This document shows, piece by piece, positions 1 through 5,712 of a DNA stretch of 26,863 bases; position 1 is the stretch's first letter; every line of letters begins with the position of its first letter. The notes under the pieces were generated by a model, which saw only the letters and a list, made by a program, of their open reading frames with translations, was not told the DNA's origin and made no database searches. A program made the position numbers and the translations under genes. The stretch covers positions 1 through 26,863 of the forward strand of contig JALUXR010000095.1 of the NCBI GenBank assembly GCA_027013285.1, written 5' to 3'. This DNA comes from Candidatus Altimarinota bacterium. Its GTDB lineage: Bacteria; Patescibacteriota; Gracilibacteria; Absconditabacterales; Absconditicoccaceae.

Positions 1-43
1 ACAAGGTATCTCTACGAGAACGTGGAGATGGATTACTTATCTA
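1..43 (+). rRNA. rrs: 16S ribosomal RNA, 3' end (partial)
   Basis: The first bases align without gaps to the end of E. coli 16S: the ACAAGGTA block, then helix 45 as an 8-bp stem (TCTCTACG with CGTGGAGA) closed by an AGAA loop that keeps the two adenines normally dimethylated by RsmA/KsgA, then TGGATTA in place of TGGATCA. The tail reads TACTTATCTA where most bacteria have CACCTCCTTA, so the anti-Shine-Dalgarno core CCTCC is absent. The exact 3' end is inferred from the alignment. The rest of the gene lies left of the window. No 23S or 5S follows; tRNA genes do. Confidence 0.88.
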
Positions 44-130
44 ACAAGTGCAAATAAAAAAAATATAACCAAGCAAATTTTTCGGCCTTTTACCTTCTAT
101 ATATATTAAACTTTAAAATAAATAAATTAT

Positions 131-204
131 GCGGATGTAGTTCAATTGGCTAGAATATCTGCCTTCCAAGCAGAATGTTGCGAGTTCGAGTCTCGTCATC
201 CGCT
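131..204 (+). tRNA. tRNA-Gly (anticodon UCC)
   Basis: Complete cloverleaf: acceptor GCGGATG/CATCCGC, anticodon loop CTTCCAA, T-loop TTCGAGT, discriminator T as in bacterial tRNA-Gly. No CCA is encoded. It should read GGA/GGG. A separate tRNA-Gly(UCA) is expected for the reassigned UGA codons but is not in this window. Confidence 0.95.
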
Positions 205-211
205 TTTTTGT

Positions 212-284
212 TGGGATGTCGCCAAGCTGGTAAGGCACTGGACTTTGAATCCAGTATTCGTAGGTTCGAGTCCTACCATCCCAG
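212..284 (+). tRNA. tRNA-Gln (anticodon UUG)
   Basis: Acceptor TGGGATG/CATCCCA with the U1-A72 pair usual for glutamine tRNAs, anticodon loop CTTTGAA, T-stem GTAGG/CCTAC, discriminator G. CCA is not encoded. It starts 7 bases after tRNA-Gly and is probably on the same precursor. Confidence 0.95.
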
Positions 285-293
285 TTTGTTTAA

Positions 294-365
294 TGCGGGG
301 TGGAGAAGTGGTATCTCGCTGGGCTCATAACCCGGAGATCGTAGGTTCAATTCCTACCCCCGCAA
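294..365 (+). tRNA. initiator tRNA-fMet (anticodon CAU)
   Basis: The anticodon loop is CTCATAA, with three consecutive G-C pairs at the base of the anticodon stem (GGG/CCC) and an A11-U24 pair in the D-stem; both are initiator signatures. The T-loop is TTCAATT and the discriminator A. The encoded first base is T, giving U1-A72 instead of the usual C1xA72 mismatch of bacterial initiators. CCA is not encoded. The initiator call is strong because the other CAU tRNA at 1201 lacks these marks. Confidence 0.9.
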
Positions 366-369
366 TTGT

Positions 370-451
370 GCCGAGGTGGTGGAATTGGTAGACACGTCTG
401 GCTTAGAACCAGGTGCTTTATAGTGTGTGGGTTCAAGTCCCACTCTCGGTA
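370..451 (+). tRNA. tRNA-Leu (anticodon UAG)
   Basis: Class II tRNA of 82 bases with a long variable arm, anticodon loop CTTAGAA, T-stem GTGGG/CCCAC and discriminator A as leucine tRNAs require. The acceptor GCCGAGG/TCTCGGT ends in a G1-U72 wobble. CCA is not encoded. It lies 4 bases after the initiator tRNA. Confidence 0.94.
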
Positions 452-457
452 TTTGTC

Positions 458-485
458 TTGATTCTTTCTTTGTAATTCTTATACT
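458..485 (+). promoter_or_regulatory. putative sigma70 promoter for tRNA-Asn
   Basis: TTGATT at 458-463 and TATACT at 480-485 are separated by 16 bases. The -10 box ends ten bases before tRNA-Asn, a good distance for a short tRNA leader. It sits in the only sizeable gap of the first tRNA group and may restart transcription for tRNA-Asn and rpsT. Confidence 0.5.
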
Positions 486-495
486 ACAGGAGTAT

Positions 496-568
496 TCCGA
501 GATAGCTCAGCTGGTAGAGCAAGTGGCTGTTAACCACTGGGTCGTGGGTTCGAGTCCCTCTCTCGGAG
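496..568 (+). tRNA. tRNA-Asn (anticodon GUU)
   Basis: Acceptor TCCGAGA/TCTCGGA, anticodon loop CTGTTAA, T-loop TTCGAGT, discriminator G as in bacterial tRNA-Asn. The T-stem GTGGG/CCCTC has one T-T mismatch. CCA is not encoded. rpsT starts 35 bases downstream. Confidence 0.94.
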
Positions 569-603
569 TTTGATTAAATAATTTAATATTTGAAATATAC
601 TAA

Positions 604-861
604 ATGGCTATAAAAAAATCTGCTAAAAAGGCAGCAAAAAGAGCTTTAAAAAATTATGAAGTTAATCTTGTTGTAAAGTTAGCTATGAAAAAAAGTGTTA
701 AGTCTTTTTTGAAAAATGTTGATGAAGGTGTTGCGTCTAAAGAATTAAATGTAGTGTTATCAGACACATATTCAAAAATAGATAAAGCAGTTAAACAATG
801 ATTATTAAAAAAACAAACAGCAAGTAGAAAGAAATCTAGATTAGCAAAGAAAGTTTCTTAA
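604..861 (+). CDS. rpsT: 30S ribosomal protein S20
   Basis: S20 is a small helical protein that binds the 5' domain of 16S rRNA in the 30S subunit. The 85-residue product has the expected very basic N-terminus (MAIKKSAKKAAKRALKN) and the C-terminal signature TASRKKSRLAKKV. One in-frame TGA (799-801) must be read as glycine: the signature lies after it, and S20 proteins usually have glycine there. Start at ATG 604 gives normal S20 length. The gene sits between two groups of tRNA genes, 35 bases after tRNA-Asn and 12 before tRNA-Asp, so it may share their transcript. No Shine-Dalgarno motif precedes the start. Confidence 0.93.
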
Positions 862-873
862 CTTTCATTTTGT

Positions 874-950
874 GGGGCTGTAGTTCAGCTGGCTAGAACG
901 CCTGCCTGTCACGCAGGAGGTCGCGAGTTCGAGTCTCGTCAGTCCCGCCA
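874..950 (+). tRNA. tRNA-Asp (anticodon GUC), CCA encoded
   Basis: Acceptor GGGGCTG/CAGTCCC, anticodon loop CTGTCAC in a CCTGC/GCAGG stem, T-loop TTCGAGT, discriminator G947 as aspartate tRNAs need. CCA is encoded at 948-950, unlike most neighbours. Confidence 0.95.
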
Positions 951-957
951 TTATTTT

Positions 958-1029
958 GCCAGATTAGCTCAGTGGTAGAGCATTCGCCTTGTAAGCGAAG
1001 GGTCGCGAGTTCAAGTCTCGCATCTGGCT
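958..1029 (+). tRNA. tRNA-Thr (anticodon UGU)
   Basis: Acceptor GCCAGAT/ATCTGGC, anticodon loop CTTGTAA in a TTCGC/GCGAA stem, T-stem GCGAG/CTCGC, discriminator T. CCA is not encoded. Confidence 0.95.
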
Positions 1030-1037
1030 AGTCATTT

Positions 1038-1109
1038 GACCCTATCGTCTAACGGCTAGGATATCAGGTTTTCATCCTGAAGATCGGGGTTCGATTCCCC
1101 GTAGGGTTG
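1038..1109 (+). tRNA. tRNA-Glu (anticodon UUC)
   Basis: Acceptor GACCCTA/TAGGGTT with a G1-U72 wobble, anticodon loop TTTTCAT, T-stem CGGGG/CCCCG with T-loop TTCGATT, discriminator G as usual for glutamate. CCA is not encoded. Confidence 0.94.
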
Positions 1110-1118
1110 TATGTTTAT

Positions 1119-1195
1119 GGGTAATTAGCTCAGTTGGCGAGAGCATCTGCCTTACAAGCAGAGGGTCACAGGTTCGAGTCCTGTATTACCCACCA
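1119..1195 (+). tRNA. tRNA-Val (anticodon UAC), CCA encoded
   Basis: Acceptor GGGTAAT/ATTACCC, anticodon loop CTTACAA in a TCTGC/GCAGA stem, T-stem ACAGG/CCTGT, discriminator A1192. CCA is encoded at 1193-1195. Confidence 0.95.
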
Positions 1196-1200
1196 TTTAA

Positions 1201-1274
1201 GGGCTAGTAGCTCAGTTGGTTAGAGCAAACGGCTCATAACCGTTGGGTCGTAGGTTCGAGTCCTACCTGGCCCA
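1201..1274 (+). tRNA. tRNA with anticodon CAU: elongator Met (or Ile2)
   Basis: Acceptor GGGCTAG/CTGGCCC, anticodon loop CTCATAA in an AACGG/CCGTT stem, T-stem GTAGG/CCTAC, discriminator A. It lacks the GGG/CCC stem and other initiator marks. Whether it is elongator tRNA-Met or the lysidine-modified tRNA-Ile2 cannot be settled from sequence alone. CCA is not encoded. Confidence 0.9.
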
Positions 1275-1296
1275 TTTGTTATTAAAATTAAGTTGA

Positions 1297-1378
1297 AGAT
1301 CTTAGGTGATTTGTAAATCCTAAGGGAGATGTATTATATATTTTTTATAGTATTATCTCCAATATGGGGAATTTTTTA
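1297..1378 (+). promoter_or_regulatory. structured rplJ leader, L10-type with possible attenuator
   Basis: The leader before rplJ holds three hairpins. The first pairs CTTAGG (1301-1306) with CCTAAG (1319-1324). The second pairs GGAGAT (1325-1330) with ATCTCC (1355-1360) and extends inward about eight more pairs with one bulged T. The third pairs TCTCC (1356-1360) with GGGGA (1366-1370) and is followed by six T (1372-1377), like a weak terminator. Hairpins two and three share the same strand, so they exclude each other. L10 leaders bound by L10-L12 are known upstream of rplJ in many bacteria; binding here is inferred. Confidence 0.55.
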
Positions 1379-1394
1379 TTTTTAAATCTTTGTT

Positions 1395-1931
1395 ATGGCT
1401 CTTACTAAAAAAGATAAAATTAAATTAGTTAGTGAGTATGAGCAGCTAATTAAAGATTCTGTAAATATGGTTGTTTTGTGATATGAAGCAATTCCTGTAT
1501 CAGAATCAGTTGCGATGAGAAAACAATTTAGAAATAATTGAGCTACTTACAAAGTTGTTAAGAAAAAAGTTTTTTCTAGAGCAATTGAAAGTCTATGATA
1601 TGATATAGATTTGTCTAAGTTACCATCTTCTGTGTCTGTATTGTTTTTACAAGATGATTGAATTGTAACTTTAAAAATAATAGAAGAATTTAAGAAAGTA
1701 TGGAAAAAAGGAAAAGCTCTTTCTAAATTGGAGTATTTATGAGGATGGTTTGAATGAAAATGGCAAGAATCTGATTATGTATCAGTATTAGCTACATTAC
1801 CATCAAAAGAAGAACTTATTTGAAAGTTTATGTATATGGTTAAATATCCTATCACTTGATTTGTTACAGTGAATTCTAACTTATTATCATGATTTGTTAG
1901 AGTGTTGGATCAGATTAAAGAACAAAAATAA
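1395..1931 (+). CDS. rplJ: 50S ribosomal protein L10
   Basis: L10 forms the base of the ribosomal stalk: it binds 23S rRNA near L11 and carries the L7/L12 dimers on its C-terminal helix. The 178-residue product begins MALTKKDKIKLVSEYEQL and follows the family pattern, including a MRKQFRNNGATYKVVKKKVF block near residue 40 and an ALSKLEYLGG-type stretch further on. Glycines are often TGA. The C-terminus (VRVLDQIKEQK) fits the L12-binding helix. rplL follows after 30 bases, the usual rplJL pair. A structured leader precedes it, suggesting autogenous control. No Shine-Dalgarno motif. Confidence 0.92.
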
Positions 1932-1961
1932 TTATTTATATTTATTATTAAAAAAATTAAA

Positions 1962-2339
1962 ATGGCATTAACAGAAAATAGTCAAAAAATTATGGATTTG
2001 GTAAAAGAATTAACAGTTGTTGAATTAGCAGATTTAGTTAAAGCTTTAGAAGAAGAATTTGGTGTTTCTGCTGCTGCAGCTGCTGTAGTTGCTGGTCCTG
2101 CTGCTGCTTGAGCTGAAGAAGCTGGTGATGATAAAGTTACTGTAGAAGTTGCTGAAATCGGTGATAAAAAAATAGCTGTAATTAAAGCTATAAAAGAAGC
2201 TTTAGGTTTAGGATTAAAAGAAGCTAAAGAAAAAATAGCTGAGGTTCCAGCTGTAATTAAAGAAAAAATTTCTGCTGAAGAAGCTGATGAATTAAAAGCT
2301 AAACTAGAAGAAGCTGGTGCAGTAGTTAATTTAAAATAA
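1962..2339 (+). CDS. rplL: 50S ribosomal protein L7/L12
   Basis: L7/L12 makes the flexible stalk that recruits translation factors to the ribosome. The 125-residue product has the N-terminal dimerisation domain (VKELTVVELADLVKALEEEFGV), an Ala/Gly-rich hinge around residues 35-50, and the conserved C-terminal domain with the KIAVIKAIKEALGLGLKEAK helix and a terminal VNLK. One hinge glycine is TGA (2109-2111). GCT alanine and GGT glycine codons are frequent, as expected for a highly expressed gene. It lies 30 bases after rplJ and 30 before rpsB. Length is normal. Confidence 0.97.
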
Positions 2340-2369
2340 GTAGAATTTAAAAATTTAATATAAATTTAT

Positions 2370-3047
2370 ATGTCTGAATTGAATAAAGAGACATTAGTAG
2401 AATGATTGATTTCAAATAAAGTTTATATTTGAACTACTAGATCTAAATTCTTCCCTAAGATTACTGAAAAAAGTACATTAGGTGTTGTTAATAAAGAGAT
2501 GGTTATTGATCCTTCTGTTACAGCAGAAATGTTGTTGTCTGCTAAAGAGAAAATTAAGTGACTTAAGGAAGCTTGAAAAAATGTATTGTTAGTTTTGGAT
2601 AAAGAGGTATTTAGAGATGATGTTGAGGAAATATGTAATACTTCAAATACATTATTCTTAAATAATAAAGTTCCAAGTTGATTGTTTACAAATTTTTCAA
2701 CTTTTTCAAAAAGTATTGGTGCAATGAATAATCTTAGAAAACTTATTTCTTCAGATAAATTTGCAAAATTAACTAAAAAAGAACAATTAATTACTAAAAG
2801 AAATTTATCTAAGTTTGAATTAGTTTATAAAGGTGTAACTAATTTAAGAAAAGTTCCTGATTTAGTAATTGTTGTTGATGCTGAATATAATACTTGAGTT
2901 ATTAAAGAATTGGAAAAAGCAAAAATTGATTATATAGCTATTGCTAATACTGATTTGTCTAGATGGTTATCTACAAATCATTTGATTGTAGCTAATACTA
3001 ATTCATATGAGAGTGTTATGTATATGTTGAATTATTTATTAAAATAA
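2370..3047 (+). CDS. rpsB: 30S ribosomal protein S2
   Basis: S2 binds the back of the 30S head-body junction. The 225-residue product (UGA=Gly) shows S2 landmarks: an N-terminal block with KFFPKI, the VPSGLFTNFSTF segment corresponding to the usual GGxLTNFxT motif, then KLTKKEQLITKRNLSKFE, and the NLRKVPDLVIVVDAEYN stretch before a Rossmann-like end with AIANTDLS. The first glycine of the GGxLTNF motif is changed here. Under the standard code the gene would fall into several pieces. It precedes a membrane protein gene and tsf; rpsB-tsf is a common bacterial pair, here interrupted. Confidence 0.93.
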
Positions 3048-3053
3048 TCTTTT

Positions 3054-3482
3054 ATGACAGAAAATAAAGATAGTCTAGATTTATGAGTAGCAGAAATGTT
3101 GCAAAATAATTATATACCATCAGAATCAGAAAGAAAAAAAGTGTTAGTATGTTATTTCTTATTATGAATAATTATATTTCTTAGTAAAAAAGAAATTACA
3201 AAATATGAAATATTTCACTTAAGACAATCTATTTGATGGTGGACTGTCTTTTTTCTGTTTTTTATCATATCTATGGTATTTATTTTTATTCCGTTTATAA
3301 AGATAATTCCAATATTGTTATTTATAGCTATATTTGTTTTGTGGGTTATATTTGTAAAACAAGCTTGGGAATGAAAATATGTTATAGAGATAAATTGAAA
3401 AGAGAAAATTTTAGCACCATTTTTTGTTGGAATAGGTAATTGGATATTAGAATTATTTGATGTTAAATTTAAAGTTAAATAA
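3054..3482 (+). CDS. small multi-pass membrane protein, function unknown
   Basis: I do not recognise a named family with confidence. The 142-residue product has a short polar N-terminus, a hydrophobic stretch at about residues 29-44, then two longer helices within about 62-82 and 87-104, and a hydrophobic C-terminal patch (ILAPFFVGIGNWILELF). The segment KYEIFHLRQSIGWW followed by helices resembles DUF4870/Tic20-like small membrane proteins, only as a weak impression. Four to six TGA codons read as glycine. It sits between rpsB and tsf, 6 bases after rpsB and 30 before tsf, so it should be cotranscribed with translation genes although nothing ties it to translation. Confidence 0.8.
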
Positions 3483-3512
3483 TATATTTATTATATTAAT
3501 TGTATTAATAAT

Positions 3513-4328
3513 ATGGCAAAAGTAGATATTGCATTATTAAAAAAGTTAAGATGAATTACAAATGCTCCATTGAAAGATTGTAAATCTGCATTAATTGAAG
3601 CAAATTGAGATTTGGATTTAGCTCAAGAAGTTTTAAAGAAATCATGAGCTATTAAAGCTGCTAAAAAGGCAGATAGAGATACTAATGAATGAATAGTAAG
3701 AGTTAAATCTGAAAATTGAGTTGTTGTATGAGTAAAATTGGCTTGTGAAACAGATTTTGTTGCTAAAAATGAACAATTTATTTGATTTGCAGATAAAATT
3801 TTAGATAAGTTATTATCTTTGGATATAAAAAATATATCTGATATTGATAATCTATCTGAATGAGATTTAAAAGAATTGAATGATATAGTTTCTGAAACAG
3901 TTTCTGTAGTCTGAGAAAATGTTAAATTATTAGATGTTTTTAAAATATCTTGAAAACAATCTTATATTTATAATCATCCTGGAAATAAGGTAGTATGAAT
4001 TGTTTTATATAAATCTGATGATGCAGAAGTAGATTCTGTTTCTAAGGAATTAGCTTTACAAGCTGTTGCAATGAATCCAGAATATATTAAAATGGAGGAT
4101 ATTCCACAAGATGTTATGGATAAACAAGTAGAAGAATTTAAGGAAGAAGTTATTGCTTCTTGAAAACCTGAAAGTATTGCAGATAATATAGTTAAATGAA
4201 AGACAAATAAATATTTCTCACAACTTGTATTATTAGAGCAATCTTGGATTAGAGATGAATCAAAAAAAATGAAATCTCTTGTTCCTGCAGATTATGAATT
4301 ATTAGATGTTATAAGATATTCTATATAG
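3513..4328 (+). CDS. tsf: translation elongation factor Ts
   Basis: EF-Ts is the nucleotide exchange factor that reloads EF-Tu with GTP. The 271-residue product has the N-terminal UBA-like domain (ALLKKLRGITNAPLKDCKSALIEA), and the conserved CETDFVAKN motif at residues 78-86 that contacts the EF-Tu nucleotide site, then the subdomain ending in QAVAMNPEYI near residue 185. Most glycines are TGA, including that in the first helix region (LRGIT). The C-terminal part has VLLEQSWIRD, matching the usual LLEQPFVKD. The stop is TAG. It belongs with rpsB functionally; one membrane protein gene separates them. Confidence 0.96.
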
Positions 4329-4330
4329 TT

Positions 4331-4375
4331 ACAGTGCCTTACCTGAATTGTAAGGTTAGCCTTTAGGGGTTACTT
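4331..4375 (+). promoter_or_regulatory. hairpin in rpsF leader, possible S6:S18-type element
   Basis: In the 67-base gap between tsf and rpsF a perfect 6-bp hairpin pairs CCTTAC (4337-4342) with GTAAGG (4350-4355) around the loop CTGAATT. Flanking AGTG (4333-4336) can pair with TACT (4371-4374), allowing one G-U, so the whole may fold as a larger element. S6:S18 leaders regulating rpsF operons are known in many bacteria, and rpsF-ssb-rpsR follows here. I could not align the conserved bases of that RNA family, so the assignment is tentative. Confidence 0.4.
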
Positions 4376-4395
4376 TAATTAATAAATTATTTAAA

Positions 4396-4788
4396 ATGGC
4401 TTTATGAAAATATGAAGTTGTAGTGTTGTTTGATGCTGCAAATGCTCAAGATAAAATAGATGAGACAAAAAAAGAAGTTGAAACTTTAATTTCAGATTTT
4501 TGATGAAAGATATTAGATAGAGATGATATAGGTTATATGGAGGCATTATATTCAATTTGATCTTCATCAAATCCTTATTATTATTCTTTATATACTGAAC
4601 TTGAATGAGATTCTATGAAGGAATTTAAGAGAAAGTTAGGTATAGTTTGACCTGTAGTAAGATATAAAGTATTTAAAATGAAAGATACACAAAAGTTTTT
4701 GAAATTTAAGGAAATGGAAAAAGAATTAGAAAATATAGATTTCTCTGATTTATCAAAACCTTGAATCTTTAATGAAATAAAAGCTTAG
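4396..4788 (+). CDS. rpsF: 30S ribosomal protein S6
   Basis: S6 pairs with S18 on the 30S platform. The 130-residue product (UGA=Gly) has the family fold order: an N-terminal strand KYEVVVLFDA, a helix with KKEVETLI, the FGGKILDRDDIGYMEALYSI strand region, YYYSLYTELEGDSMKEFKRKL, and a strand ending in VVRYKVFKM. Identification also rests on context: it is followed by ssb and rpsR, the conserved rpsF-ssb-rpsR arrangement of bacteria. The C-terminal tail beyond residue 100 is longer than in E. coli mature forms but ordinary. The stop is TAG. A hairpin-containing leader precedes it. Confidence 0.88.
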
Positions 4789-4793
4789 TGTTA

Positions 4794-4810
4794 TTTACTT
4801 ATTAAGTAAA
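4794..4810 (+). promoter_or_regulatory. hairpin immediately before the ssb start
   Basis: TTTACTT (4794-4800) and AAGTAAA (4804-4810) form a perfect 7-bp stem with a 3-base loop, ending four bases before ATG 4815. There is no T-run, so it is not a terminator. It could be an mRNA processing or translational control element; the sequence alone cannot say. Confidence 0.4.
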
Positions 4811-4814
4811 CAAT

Positions 4815-5186
4815 ATGAGAACATTAAATGAAGTTACATTATTATGATGGGTTGCTAATGATCCATTGTTAAAAGAGACACAAACTTCTCAAAGTTTAAC
4901 TGTATTTAATCTTGCTACTAAAAGAACTTGGACTACTAATGATTGAGAAAAGAGAGAAGAATCTCAATTTCATAAATTAGTATGTTGGGGTAATTTAGCT
5001 GAAAGAGCACTTAAGTTGTTGCATAAATGAGATTTAGTGTATATTAAATGATACTTACATAATAGAAAGGTTGAAATAGAATGAGAAGAAAGAGCAAGAA
5101 TTCTTACTGAAATTGTAGTTAATGATTTGTTATTATTAAATAGAAAATATACTGAGAATTCTGATGTTAAAAAAAATATTGAATAA
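4815..5186 (+). CDS. ssb: single-stranded DNA-binding protein
   Basis: SSB coats single-stranded DNA in replication and repair. The 123-residue product is essentially one OB fold: RTLNEVTLLGWVANDP at the start, SLTVFNLATKRTW, ESQFHKLVCWGNLAERALKLLHKGDLVYIKGYL, then the EIEGEERARILTEIVVNDLLLL end of the fold. TGA encodes glycine in LLGW and KGDLVYIKGY. The protein ends in TENSDVKKNIE and lacks the acidic DDDIPF-like tip that recruits partner proteins in most bacterial SSBs. It lies between rpsF and rpsR as in many genomes. Confidence 0.93.
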
Positions 5187-5212
5187 ATTTATATCTTTAT
5201 TATAGTTTGAAA

Positions 5213-5410
5213 ATGAATAAATCTATCTTTACAAAAGATAATGAACATTTAATAAACTGGAAATCAGTTATATTATTGAAGCATTTTTTGAACAGATTTG
5301 GTAATATTAAAATGAGAAAATTTACTAAATTATCTGTTAAATATCAAAAAAGAGTTAGAAAAGCAATTATTAATTCTAGAGAATTAGGATTAATACCATA
5401 TATTAAATAA
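5213..5410 (+). CDS. rpsR: 30S ribosomal protein S18
   Basis: S18 binds the 30S platform together with S6. The 65-residue product contains the family pattern: ILLKHFLNRFGNIKMRKFTKLSVKYQKRVRKAI followed by SRELGLIPY near the end, matching the usual KRARELGLLPY. It has no TGA codon. A TTG two codons upstream (5207) is in frame, but ATG 5213 is chosen because every other gene in the window starts with ATG. It lies 26 bases after ssb and 23 before rpmH. No zinc-binding cysteines are present. Confidence 0.92.
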   Translation: MNKSIFTKDNEHLINWKSVILLKHFLNRFGNIKMRKFTKLSVKYQKRVRKAIINSRELGLIPYIK

Positions 5411-5433
5411 TTTAATTATATTAAAAGACAATT

Positions 5434-5589
5434 ATGCCAGGAAAATTAAATAGAATTAGAAAATATAGATGGAGAAAAAGAAGTACTACTCATGGTTTCC
5501 TTGTTAGAAAATCTACAAAATCTTGAAGAAGAGTTTTGAAAAGAAGATTATTAAAATGAAGAAAAACTCTTGCTGTTGTAAAAAAATAA
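5434..5589 (+). CDS. rpmH: 50S ribosomal protein L34
   Basis: L34 is a tiny very basic protein of the large subunit. The 51-residue product has the family core: RKYRWRKRSTTHGFLVRKSTKSGRR, then VLKRRLLKGRKTL, corresponding to the usual RKRKRTHGFRARMKTKSGRKVLARRRAKGRKRL. Two TGA codons fall at glycines of that core (KSGRR, KGRK). It is one of the more diverged in its N-terminus (MPGKLNRIRKYRW). In most bacteria rnpA (RNase P protein) follows directly; here only a short leader and rpoB follow. Confidence 0.92.
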
Positions 5590-5639
5590 TTTTATTATAA
5601 ATTATTAAGAAGTTTTATGATCGAAAAAATATTAAAAAT

Positions 5640-5660
5640 TAGTAGTATTTAATATTATTA
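5640..5660 (+). promoter_or_regulatory. leader hairpin upstream of the pre-rpoB terminator
   Basis: The 21 bases fold back on themselves with about nine A-T/G-U pairs around a 3-base loop and abut the next hairpin directly. It lies in the 123-base gap between rpmH and rpoB. The pairs are weak (A-T and G-U only), so it may be only a side effect of base composition, but its position next to the terminator stem suggests one folded leader. Confidence 0.3.
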
Positions 5661-5690
5661 CCTTACTTTATTTTAGTGAGGTCTTTTTTA
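5660..5690 (+). terminator. Rho-independent terminator or attenuator before rpoB
   Basis: ACCTTACT (5660-5667) pairs with AGTGAGGT (5675-5682), eight pairs with one G-U, around the loop TTATTTT, followed by C and six T (5684-5689). This is a standard intrinsic terminator for the rplJ-rpmH unit. It ends only 23 bases before the rpoB ATG, leaving no room for a complete promoter after it, so it may act as an attenuator with partial read-through into rpoBC. Confidence 0.75.
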
Positions 5691-5712
5691 TTTAATATAT
5701 TTTTACAATATT

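Noticed and set aside
44..130. Promoter or 16S-23S type spacer element after 16S
   Set aside because: AT-rich sequence with TATATAT strings, but no -35 at a good distance and no convincing hairpin.
146..391. Open frame of 81 codons across the first tRNA genes
   Set aside because: It runs through tRNA-Gly, tRNA-Gln and tRNA-fMet; the RNA genes fully explain the sequence.
5617..5652. Eleven-codon frame (MIEKILKISSI) between rpmH and rpoB as a leader peptide or rnpA start
   Set aside because: Too short, no resemblance to RnpA, and no codon run that would suggest a regulatory peptide.
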